Positions 1 to 4,915 of a stretch of 11,371 bases of DNA are shown piece by piece. Source of the DNA: an uncultured Pseudomonadota bacterium. Lineage in GTDB: Bacteria > Pseudomonadota > Gammaproteobacteria > Burkholderiales > SG8-39. Under the pieces are notes generated by a model. That model made no database searches, was not told where the DNA came from, and saw nothing but the letters and a program-made list of their open reading frames with translations. The stretch is from NCBI GenBank assembly GCA_903864555.1, contig CAIPGJ010000885.1, forward strand, positions 1 through 11,371. Reading direction: 5' to 3'. A program made the translations under genes and the position numbers. Positions within the stretch are counted from its first letter, which is position 1. Every line of letters begins with the position of its first letter.

Positions 1-492
1 TATCAAGAACTGGCCATCCCCGAAAGCCGATCAACCGCCAACCCCGAAGAAGCCCACTTGCTGCTGGAGCGCCTGGCGCAGCTGCAGACACTGGGCGAAC
101 CCACCGACCCAGACCAGCGCCCGCTCACCATTGGCGTGATTGCACCGTACCGCGCCCAAATCAACTATTTGAAAGACGCCATCGAAGACCGCGCCGTGCT
201 GAACGACTTGCTGCTGCAACGCAGACTCAGCGTGGGCACCGTCGATTCGTTTCAGGGCCAAGAGCGCGACATCATTGCCATCACTTTGACGCGCAGCAAC
301 CCCCAAGGCGAGATCGGTTTCCTGTCGGACATCCGCCGCATGAACGTGGGCATGACCCGCGCACGGCGCAAGTTGTTGTTGGTCGGCGATTCGTCCACGC
401 TTTGCAGGCATCCGTTTTTTGGGGAGTTGTTGGCGTATGTGAAGGGGGTGGGGGGCTACCGCACGGCGCATGAGATGGCCAAACAGGTCTGA
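1..492 (+). CDS. DNA2/NAM7-like superfamily 1 helicase, C-terminal part (5' end outside the window)
   Basis: The frame is open from base 1 and ends at TGA 490-492, so only about the last 163 residues are visible. They hold the second RecA-like domain of a UvrD/DNA2/NAM7 (AAA_12-type) helicase. An 'IGVIAPYRAQI' strand (helicase motif IV region) is followed by '[15 protein letters not shown]' (motif V) and 'RRMNVGMTRARRKLLLVGD' (motif VI, with the arginine finger). Proteins of this family unwind DNA or RNA using ATP. Walker A and DExx boxes would lie upstream of the window. It ends with a normal C-terminal tail (HPFFGELLAYVKGVGGYRTA). The last 285 bp of this gene are repeated twice downstream, at 1286-1433 and 4127-4414. 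Whether the gene is complete upstream, and its biological role, cannot be seen. Confidence 0.9.
   Translation, partial: YQELAIPESRSTANPEEAHLLLERLAQLQTLGEPTDPDQRPLTIGVIAPYRAQINYLKDAIEDRAVLNDLLLQRRLSVGTVDSFQGQERDIIAITLTRSNPQGEIGFLSDIRRMNVGMTRARRKLLLVGDSSTLCRHPFFGELLAYVKGVGGYRTAHEMAKQV
208..492 (+). repeat. Helicase 3'-end repeat, copy 1 (within the parent gene)
   Basis: This is the part of the helicase gene that recurs downstream. It begins near 'ctgctgcaacgcag' at 211 and runs to the stop. It differs from copy 3 at roughly 24 of about 270 positions by eye. Most differences up to the GELLAYVK region are silent third-position changes, so the copies diverged mainly while coding. Copy 2 shares about 138 bp with it. 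Confidence 0.9.
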
Positions 493-565
493 ACCAGTCG
501 CGACTCGATTCGTTATTGATCCTGCCCGATGAAGTAGGAGTGGCCTGTCTTGTTGATCCCTCTTA

Positions 566-660
566 GTCATCCCGGGCGAAGACCCGGGATCCAGCGTTGA
601 GCATTGCCATTTGCGAAGACCTGCTATGCATTCTGGATCCCGGCTCAAGGCCGGGATGAC
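566..660. repeat. Palindromic intergenic repeat (REP/BIME-like)
   Basis: A 29-nt left arm starts GTCATCCCGGGC and ends GGGATCCAG (566-594). It pairs with a 28-nt right arm CTGGATCCCGGC...CCGGGATGAC (633-660), with a few mismatches and a 38-nt loop. Each arm is itself a small hairpin (CCCGGGC gaaga CCCGGG on the left; CCCGGC tcaag GCCGGG on the right). This 'GTCAT-CCCG...GGATCCAG' layout is typical of dispersed intergenic palindromes in proteobacterial genomes. It sits just downstream of the helicase stop, where such elements are common. It could fold in a transcript and act as a transcript end, but no U-run follows. Confidence 0.75.
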
Positions 661-729
661 AAAGAAAAATCAAATTTCAATGACAAAGAAAAATCAAACT
701 TCAATGACAAAGAAAAATTCAAACTTCAC
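657..729. repeat. 24-bp tandem repeat, three units
   Basis: Three head-to-tail units begin 'tgacaaagaaaaat' at 657, 681 and 705. Units 1 and 2 are 24 bp and differ by one base; unit 3 has an inserted t. The first tgac is also the last four bases of the palindrome's right arm, so the array seems to have grown from the edge of that element. It is A-rich, unlike the flanking DNA. It is too short and has no spacers, so it is not CRISPR. Confidence 0.8.
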
Positions 730-800
730 CGTGCCGAATCCATAGACCTAAATTGGTGCCCGTTCGTGCGCTGTTTGCCGTCAGGGGCCGTCAGTGTCAA

Positions 801-821
801 CCCGTGACAAAACGTCACGGG
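801..821. promoter_or_regulatory. Perfect 8-bp palindrome upstream of higA-like gene
   Basis: CCCGTGAC (801-808) and GTCACGGG (814-821) are perfect inverted arms around a 5-nt aaaac loop. A further half-site, CGTGAC, lies at 835-840. It is 70 bp upstream of the antitoxin start. HigA-type antitoxins repress their own promoters at short palindromes, so an operator is plausible. A stem-loop terminator lacking a U-tract is the alternative. Confidence 0.4.
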
Positions 822-890
822 TAAGTCCACCGAACGTGACTAGCCCCAATTCAGGACTAACATGCCGCCTTGAACGTCTAGGAGAGCATC

Positions 891-1280
891 TTGCAAATCA
901 CCCCCATCCGCACAGATAAAGATTACCGCGCAGCACTGCGCGTGGTGTCAACGCTGGTGGACCAAGACCCGTCCCCTGACACGCCCGATGGCGAACGCCT
1001 GGATGTGCTCTCAACCTTGATTGGGGCCTATGAGCGCAAGCACCATCCGATTGATCTGCCAGACCCCGTGGAAGCCATCAAATTCCGCATGGACCAAGCA
1101 GGCCTGTCGATCAAAGACCTTGAGCCCATGATCGGGCAGCCCAACCGAGTCTATGAAGTGCTCAGCCACAAACGCCCCCTCACGCTGCGCATGATCCGAA
1201 ACTTGAACAAAGGCTTGGGTATCTCTGCGCAAGTGCTTATCACAGACAACACGCACACTTACGGCCCGCCATCGGCGTGA
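891..1280 (+). CDS. higA: HigA-type XRE-family antitoxin (COG5499), orphan
   Basis: A 129-residue protein of the HigA/COG5499 type. The N-terminal segment 'ITPIRTDKDYRAAL' and the middle 'PDGERLDVLSTLIGAYERKHHPIDLPDPVEAIKFRM' are highly typical. An XRE helix-turn-helix spans about residues 63-113 (GLSIKDLEPMIGQPNRVYEVLSHKRPLTLRMI). In the family it neutralises the HigB ribosome-dependent mRNA interferase and represses the operon. The start is TTG 891, chosen because AGGAGAG (880-886) lies five bases upstream and the usual N-terminus follows. No higB is found: the toxin normally lies just upstream, but 493-890 holds only repeats and no toxin-like frame, and a helicase fragment follows downstream. 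It is therefore an orphan antitoxin, perhaps left after toxin loss, or acting as an anti-addiction factor or plain regulator. Confidence 0.85.
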   Translation: MQITPIRTDKDYRAALRVVSTLVDQDPSPDTPDGERLDVLSTLIGAYERKHHPIDLPDPVEAIKFRMDQAGLSIKDLEPMIGQPNRVYEVLSHKRPLTLRMIRNLNKGLGISAQVLITDNTHTYGPPSA

Positions 1281-1285
1281 TGGCC

Positions 1286-1433
1286 CTGTACCGCTCTCAG
1301 CGTGGGCACCGTCGATTCGTTTCAAGGCCTAGAGCGCGACATCATTGCCATCACCTTGACACGCAGCAACCCCCAAGGCGAGATCGGTTTTGTCTGACAT
1401 ACGCCGCATGAACGTGGGCATGACCCGCGCACG
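1286..1433 (+). pseudogene. Helicase 3'-end repeat, copy 2 (frameshifted, truncated)
   Basis: About 138 bp from 'ctcagcgtgggcacc' (1296) to 'gacccgcgcacg' (1433) match the motif V-motif VI part of the helicase gene at 226-364. The match may extend weakly back to 1286. Two bases are missing near 1388-1392 relative to copy 3, giving 'ggttttgtctgac', so the frame meets TGA just after IGFV. The copy stops in the middle of the motif VI codons (MTRAR) and lacks the last 130 bp seen in copies 1 and 3. It begins a few bases after the antitoxin stop codon and ends 46 bp before the Fic start. It cannot encode a working product. Confidence 0.85.
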
Positions 1434-1454
1434 ATACGATTTCAATTCCATTCA

Positions 1455-1494
1455 AATCATATATTGATATGATTAAGCCATGAAATCATATCAA
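1455..1494. promoter_or_regulatory. Overlapping operator-like inverted repeats spanning the Fic start codon
   Basis: TTGATATGATT (1464-1474) and AATCATATCAA (1484-1494) are perfect 11-bp inverted arms around nine bases that contain the ATG (1480-1482). A third half-site, AATCATAT (1455-1462), is inverted relative to 1467-1474. So three alternating AATCATAT-type half-sites cover about 40 bp across the translation start. The block is A+T-rich within GC-rich DNA. A repressor bound here, or an mRNA stem covering the start, would limit Fic synthesis. The Fic protein's own C-terminal winged helix is one candidate binder (inference). Confidence 0.6.
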
Positions 1495-2667
1495 CGTTGG
1501 ATTTGGCAGCTGCCTGAGTGGCCAGCATTGGCTTTCGACGCGCAGCGAATCCAAGCGTCATTGGCGGCCGCAAGAACATCCCAAGGATTTCTTCTTGGCA
1601 AAGCGGAGGCGATTGGCCTGGAAGGGCTGCAGCCCCACATCCGCGACTCGCTGACGCAAGAGGCATTGACCACCTCTGCGATTGAAGGCGAAAAGCTGGA
1701 CCCTGAAAGTGTTCGCTCCTCCGTCGCCCGGCGCTTGGGGCTGGACACGTCTGGGGCCCCCGTGCGCGAAGGCAGGCGCAACATCGAGGGGCTGATCGAT
1801 GTGTTGCAAGACGCCACCCTCAACACCGATGCACCCTTGACGCTGGAGAGGCTGTGCAGTTGGCACGGGGCGCTTTTCCCCACGGGTTTTTCGGGCATGC
1901 AGCGCATCGATGTGGGCGCTCTGCGTTCTGTGCCCATGGAGATCGTCAGTGGGGCCGTGGGCCACAGCAAGCTGCATTACGCCGCGCCACCCGCTGAAGG
2001 TCTGGCCGAGCAGATGGACGCTTTTTTGAATTGGTTCAACCAAACCCAGCCCAAAGTCGGGCCGCAGCCCATGGACGGCTTGGTGCGTGCCGCTGTCTCG
2101 CATCTGTGGTTCGAGACGCTGCACCCGTTTGACGATGGCAACGGTCGTCTAGGCCGGGCCATCTTGCAACTGGCACTGGGCCAAGACATGGGCCAGCCTG
2201 GGCGAATCGTGACACTGTCGCGGCAAATCGAGTCGTGCAAAGACCAGTATTACCGCGAGCTAGAGCGGGCACAACGCTCCAAAAGCATGGACGTGACGGC
2301 ATGGGTCGAATGGTTGCTGGCGCAAATTGATCTGGCCAACGAATTCGCCAACCGCACCATCGATTCCGCCATTCAACGCATTCGGTTTCAGGCCCAAATG
2401 GCATCGGTCTCTCTCAATGAGCGTCAGCAAAAAACCATGAAGAAGCTGCTGGACGCTGGCCCCAAAGGTTACGAAGGCGGCATGACCACGCGCAAGCACG
2501 AGCGGATTGCGCAAACCTCAACACCCACCGCCGCCCGAGACCTCATCGATCTGGAACGCCTGGGGCTGCTCACCCGGTACGGTGATGGCCGTTCGACACG
2601 GTATTACCCCGCGATAGAAGGCTGGGCCGAGGATGATGCCAAATTGGGCAAAGCCAGTGGGACTTGA
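1480..2667 (+). CDS. Class II Fic-family AMP-transferase-like protein (DUF4172-Fic-winged helix)
   Basis: This 395-residue protein has an N-terminal Fic-associated segment (WIWQLPEWPALAFD, DUF4172-like, about 1-85). A Fic domain follows, with the complete active-site motif HPFDDGNGRLGR at residues 215-226. A predicted winged helix occupies about residues 310-380. Fic enzymes transfer AMP (or another nucleotide part) to target hydroxyl groups, with the motif histidine as general base. The T-S-A-I-E-G sequence at 65-70 fits the (S/T)xxxE(G/N) inhibitory helix, so this is a class II enzyme that restrains itself within one chain and needs no separate antitoxin. The length is usual for the family and no frame damage is seen. 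The start codon lies inside an 11-bp inverted repeat. A small antitoxin-like gene follows closely. A decayed copy of its C-terminus lies at about 4436-4591. Its target cannot be predicted. Confidence 0.93.
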   Translation: MKSYQRWIWQLPEWPALAFDAQRIQASLAAARTSQGFLLGKAEAIGLEGLQPHIRDSLTQEALTTSAIEGEKLDPESVRSSVARRLGLDTSGAPVREGRRNIEGLIDVLQDATLNTDAPLTLERLCSWHGALFPTGFSGMQRIDVGALRSVPMEIVSGAVGHSKLHYAAPPAEGLAEQMDAFLNWFNQTQPKVGPQPMDGLVRAAVSHLWFETLHPFDDGNGRLGRAILQLALGQDMGQPGRIVTLSRQIESCKDQYYRELERAQRSKSMDVTAWVEWLLAQIDLANEFANRTIDSAIQRIRFQAQMASVSLNERQQKTMKKLLDAGPKGYEGGMTTRKHERIAQTSTPTAARDLIDLERLGLLTRYGDGRSTRYYPAIEGWAEDDAKLGKASGT

Positions 2668-2672
2668 GGTGC

Positions 2673-2726
2673 ATGACACAAAGCGCGGTTTATGCCGCAT
2701 TGAAACGCTTGGAGGAATCGACGTGA
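2673..2726 (+). CDS. Possible 17-codon leader ORF coupled to the next gene
   Basis: An ATG six bases after the Fic stop opens a frame reading MTQSAVYAALKRLEEST. Its TGA (2724-2726) overlaps the GTG start (2723-2725) of the next gene as GTGA. The next gene's GGAGG ribosome site lies inside it. It could be a translated leader that couples the two genes, or a remnant of a deleted partner gene. It is too short to judge and may be chance. Confidence 0.2.
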   Translation: MTQSAVYAALKRLEEST

Positions 2727-3007
2727 AAAGCTTGAAAGACGTAAAAGCCCAACTGTTGGCCAACCCCGTTGCTCGCAAAGCATACGACGCACAAGCGCCA
2801 GAGTTTGAATTAGCCCGTGAACTGATTGCAGCACGCACGCAAACAGGCCTGACGCAAGCCGATGTTGCCTCGATTCAAAAAGCGAGCAAAACGCTGGATC
2901 GCCTGCTTGCGCTGAAGGGTGTTGATGTGGATGCCGTCGTTGCTGATTTCAATGTGGAACGACAACGTGCCCAAACCCCCAAGAAGCCCAAATTCAAAGC
3001 AACATGA
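2723..3007 (+). CDS. Chimeric XRE-like/antitoxin-like small protein
   Basis: A 94-residue product is predicted from GTG 2723, chosen because GGAGG (2711-2715) stands seven bases upstream; a longer in-frame start at 2633 would run back into the Fic gene. Residues 1-49 (AYDAQAPEFELARELIAARTQ, then GLTQADVA) match the N-terminal half of small XRE antitoxins of RelE/HigB-type systems, up to the first helix of the helix-turn-helix. The bases 2791-2869 match 3909-3987 in a second XRE fragment. After DVA the expected 'ARMGTTQSVVARIESG' recognition helix is missing. It is replaced by a segment 'LDRLLALKGVDVDAVVADFN' with a basic tail (TPKKPKFKAT). Its stop overlaps an ATG as ATGA, leading into a broken PIN-domain start. 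I infer a fusion of an XRE antitoxin head with the tail of another antitoxin, perhaps one for a PIN toxin. Function is unknown. Confidence 0.6.
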   Translation: MKSLKDVKAQLLANPVARKAYDAQAPEFELARELIAARTQTGLTQADVASIQKASKTLDRLLALKGVDVDAVVADFNVERQRAQTPKKPKFKAT

Positions 3008-3060
3008 GTGATTGAGCGATCGTTCAGGATGCCAACATCCTGATCCGTTCGGTGCTGCGC
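3004..3060 (+). pseudogene. Remnant of a PIN-domain (VapC-like) toxin start
   Basis: The ATG at 3004-3006 overlaps the upstream stop (ATGA), the usual layout of an antitoxin-toxin pair. The frame reads M-S-D-stop, then AIVQDANILIRSVL. The 'DANILIRxVL' string is the typical first strand and first helix of PIN ribonucleases, including the first metal-binding aspartate. TGA at 3013-3015 interrupts codon 4, and the PIN-like similarity ends near 3050-3060, before the antisense 3' end of mqsA. The toxin is therefore dead. The match is short, so the family call is moderate. Confidence 0.5.
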
Positions 3061-3104
3061 CAATCCACCATTGCGCAAATCCTCTGCCAGATCAATGTAG
3101 GGCG

Positions 3105-3506
3105 TTACGCCGCTCTGACCTCGCTCAGCAAATCGGGGTGGCGATCCAGCACCTTGAGCAACTTGACCAAGGCCAGCGGAGGTTTGGTCTTGCCGTTCTC
3201 GTAGCGAGAAAACGCATTCACGCCACCGCCAAAAATATCGGCAGCTTCACGTTGGTCCAGGTCGAGCTTCTTGCGGACTTTGGCAATGTAGCTGGGGTCA
3301 ACATAAGCAGCGTTCACTTGCCTTTGATGTACCCCAAGCAACTCGCTGTATCGGTCGCCGTGTTCGCGGTTCAAAACGACTTCGCCGCAGGCAGGGCAAA
3401 AATCACCCGTCACGTCGGGAATGGTGGTGCTTTCGCCCTTGTAGACATAGGGCATGTCGCGGGTATCGTGGATCAGTTCAGCCGCTCCACAGCATGGGCA
3501 TTTCAT
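3105..3506 (-). CDS. mqsA: MqsA-type antitoxin and transcriptional repressor
   Basis: A 133-residue protein that aligns over its length with E. coli MqsA. The N-terminal zinc-binding half has CPCC (C3, C6) and CPAC (C37, C40). The C-terminal XRE helix-turn-helix has the hallmark 'IFGGGVNAFSRYE' near residues 91-103, followed by 'KLLKVLDRHPDLL'. MqsA blocks the MqsR endoribonuclease through the N-terminal domain and represses its promoter through the C-terminal domain. The start chosen is ATG (3504-3506), which gives the family's MKCP N-terminus and has AAGGAG eight bases upstream. A GTG at 3510-3512 overlapping the mqsR stop as GTGA would add two residues. The gene follows mqsR with almost no gap, in the usual toxin-then-antitoxin order. 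Both zinc cysteine pairs are intact, so it should be functional. Confidence 0.93.
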   Translation of the reverse strand: MKCPCCGAAELIHDTRDMPYVYKGESTTIPDVTGDFCPACGEVVLNREHGDRYSELLGVHQRQVNAAYVDPSYIAKVRKKLDLDQREAADIFGGGVNAFSRYENGKTKPPLALVKLLKVLDRHPDLLSEVRAA

Positions 3507-3508
3507 GG

Positions 3509-3811
3509 TCACAGCTCCTTAAATGAAACAATCAAAACGTCGTCGATGACAGTCAGCTTGAGATACACCTCAGCGCCGCTGGTGGTCTTGGCGTGGTAGA
3601 CGTCCTGCCAAATCCGGTGATCCGCATGGGTCGTCATGCTCTTGTAAAAGTTGGCAGAGGTCAGAGACATGACGACGGCACACATTCCGGCCAGGTCGCT
3701 GATGCCAAGCTCAAGAGCCCCATTGAACGCGCTCGCTGTCGCCCTGACATGACCACCCTCGACCAACGCCTGAACAACGGCCAGCTTGCAGTGAGGGTTA
3801 CTTTTCTCCAT
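3509..3811 (-). CDS. mqsR: MqsR-type mRNA interferase toxin
   Basis: A 100-residue protein closely resembling E. coli MqsR over its whole length. It starts MEKSNPHCKL and carries the diagnostic 'DLAGMCAVVMSL', 'ANFYKSMTTHADHRIWQDVY' and C-terminal 'VYLKLTVIDDVLIVSFKEL' blocks. MqsR has a RelE/YoeB-type fold and cleaves mRNA, mainly at GCU in the E. coli enzyme. The Lys (K57), Gln (Q69) and Tyr (Y83) that correspond to the described functional residues are present. The ATG is at 3809-3811, and a TATAAT box and an AACC-N5-GGTT palindrome lie just upstream. The gene reads opposite to its neighbours and looks intact together with mqsA. It is the only complete toxin-antitoxin pair in this mosaic. 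Confidence 0.93.
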   Translation of the reverse strand: MEKSNPHCKLAVVQALVEGGHVRATASAFNGALELGISDLAGMCAVVMSLTSANFYKSMTTHADHRIWQDVYHAKTTSGAEVYLKLTVIDDVLIVSFKEL

Positions 3812-3816
3812 GGCAA

Positions 3817-3834
3817 ATTATAACCAAGTAGGTT
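3817..3834 (-). promoter_or_regulatory. mqsRA -10 box and MqsA operator-like palindrome
   Basis: On the minus strand AACCTACTTGGTT (3834-3822) is followed directly by TATAAT, which shares its last two operator bases (3822-3817), a few bases before the mqsR ATG. MqsA of E. coli binds AACCT-spacer-AGGTT palindromes at the same place. Here the arms are AACC/GGTT with a five-base spacer, so one outer position differs. Binding would cover the -10 region and repress the operon. No convincing -35 box was seen. Confidence 0.6.
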
Positions 3835-3908
3835 GATTTGGTGGGTGGGTTAACGACCAAGCCATGATGCATTTTCAAAATCCTACCTCGATAAGTTTTT
3901 GACGGTGG

Positions 3909-4128
3909 ACAAGCGCCAGAGTTTGAGCTGGCCCGTGAACGGATTGCCGCACGCACGAAAGCGGGCCTGACGATAGGCGATGTGGCCGCACGCATGGGTA
4001 CGACCCAAAGCGTGGTGGCACGCATCGAAAGTGGCAGGGGCACGCCATCCATGCGAACAGTCCAACGCTTTGCCAGTGCCGTGGGAGCGCGTGCCGTGGT
4101 GCGCATGGAGCCTTTGACGGCTGCATGA
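3909..4128 (+). pseudogene. XRE-family antitoxin, 5'-truncated
   Basis: The frame reads 'QAPEFELARERIAARTKAGL', then GDVAARMGTTQSVVARIESG and a tail ending MEPLTAA, with TGA at 4126-4128. It contains a complete XRE helix-turn-helix of the type paired with RelE/HigB-like toxins. The usual first 20-25 residues are missing, and no start with a ribosome site precedes it. The sequence upstream is the mqsR promoter region. Its first 79 bp match 2791-2869 in the chimeric gene, where the C-terminal half is lost. The two loci thus hold complementary parts of one antitoxin type. The stop codon overlaps the first bases of helicase repeat copy 3. Internal starts might still give a short DNA-binding peptide. 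Confidence 0.75.
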
Positions 4129-4414
4129 CCCGCTGCTGCAACGCAGGCTCAGCGTGGGCACCGTCGATTCGTTTCAGGGCCAAGAGCGCGACATCATTGC
4201 CATCACGCTGACGCGCAGCAACCCCCAAGGCAAGATCGGCTTTCTGTCTGACATCCGCCGCATGAACGTGGGCATGACCCGCGCACGGCGCAAGCTGCTG
4301 CTGGTGGGCGATTCGTCCACGCTTTGCAGGCATCCGTTTTTTGGGGAATTGTTAGCTTATGTGAAGAGCGTGGGGGGATATCGCACTGCGCGTGCGATGG
4401 GCAAGCCGACATGA
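4127..4414 (+). pseudogene. Helicase 3'-end repeat, copy 3 (clean C-terminal tail)
   Basis: About 285 bp match copy 1 at roughly 91 percent identity by eye. They encode [18 protein letters not shown] through motif VI (NVGMTRAR) to a C-terminus SVGGYRTARAMGKPT and TGA 4412-4414. The frame is open throughout, and a GTG at 4154 could start an 86-residue product. However, it lacks the ATPase motifs and cannot be a helicase. Base changes relative to copy 1 are mostly silent until the last 15 codons, so this tail came from a working allele or paralogue rather than a recent exact duplication. It starts on the stop codon of the truncated XRE gene and is followed by a Fic remnant. Confidence 0.88.
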
Positions 4415-4435
4415 GTCTTTGAATGCTGCTTCGGC

Positions 4436-4591
4436 GAAGTTGGCAAGCTGGTTTGGCTTGAAAGGCTTGGGCTGCTCACCCTATATTGCGACGGACGTTC
4501 GGCAAGGCCTCACTCGGCGATATAAAAATGGGTCGATGCGAATACCATGTTAGGAAAAGCCAGCGAGAAATCGGACAGTTTGGTGGGGTGA
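4436..4591 (+). pseudogene. C-terminal remnant of a second Fic gene
   Basis: The frame reads KLVWLERLGLLTLYCDGRSA, then RPHSAI, a TAA stop (4523-4525), then KWVDANTMLGKASE and TGA at 4589-4591. It aligns without gaps to the last part of the intact Fic protein (DLIDLERLGLLTRYGDGRST, RYYPAIEGWAEDDAKLGKAS), corresponding to about 2536-2660. The in-frame stop replaces the GAA of the intact gene. Nothing of the Fic catalytic domain is left. It lies about 20 bp after helicase copy 3, so 'helicase tail followed by Fic' occurs twice, at 1286-2667 and 4127-4591. Confidence 0.8.
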
Positions 4592-4915
4592 AGACAGGGG
4601 GATCATTAAGCTTTGGCGCATCAGCTATTTCGGGACTTTTCCGCTGAAAGTGCGCACGTCGCGGCAATGAATCATGTCGGAGCGGTGTGTGCGAATCTAT
4701 GAAGGGTGGCTTAAGGTTGGGTGCAGTCAGTCGTGTGAGCCGTCGACCAGGACCGTCATCGCCCCGAGGCAGGATTAAATCGGGGCTGACTCGCCGACCT
4801 TAAACAGTCGCTCAGTGTTGTGGGTGTGAGGTTCAGTGAGGCGTCGAATTGACCAGAAGGCTAGGTCTCAACATGCGACTGCTCGGGTTGATCAAACACT
4901 CATTCAACGATAAGG
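4592..4915. other. Intergenic region, 324 bp, no gene recognised
   Basis: No convincing reading frame or RNA gene was found. One inverted repeat, GCCCCGA (4761-4767) with TCGGGGC (4780-4786), has a 12-nt A+T-rich loop but no U-run. It could weakly fold at the end of transcripts from either side. The protease gene reads toward it from the right. Confidence 0.4.

Noticed and set aside
31..648. Long antisense frames opposite the helicase tails (also at 1011-1325 and 3875-4333) that look alike
   Set aside because: They resemble one another only because they are reverse translations of the repeated helicase DNA; no start signals or family match.
657..729. Short tandem array considered as CRISPR
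   Set aside because: Units are contiguous with no unique spacers, and no cas genes are present.
604..807. Open frame of 67 codons reading through the palindrome and tandem repeat (DKEKSNFN units)
   Set aside because: It is made of repeat DNA with no ribosome site; the repeated peptide simply reflects the 24-bp units.
3012..3599. 195-codon plus-strand frame over mqsA
   Set aside because: It is the antisense of an unmistakable mqsA gene and has no family features.
4154..4414. 86-residue frame in helicase copy 3 as a real gene
   Set aside because: It holds only motifs V and VI without the ATP-binding half and has no good ribosome site; better read as a gene fragment.
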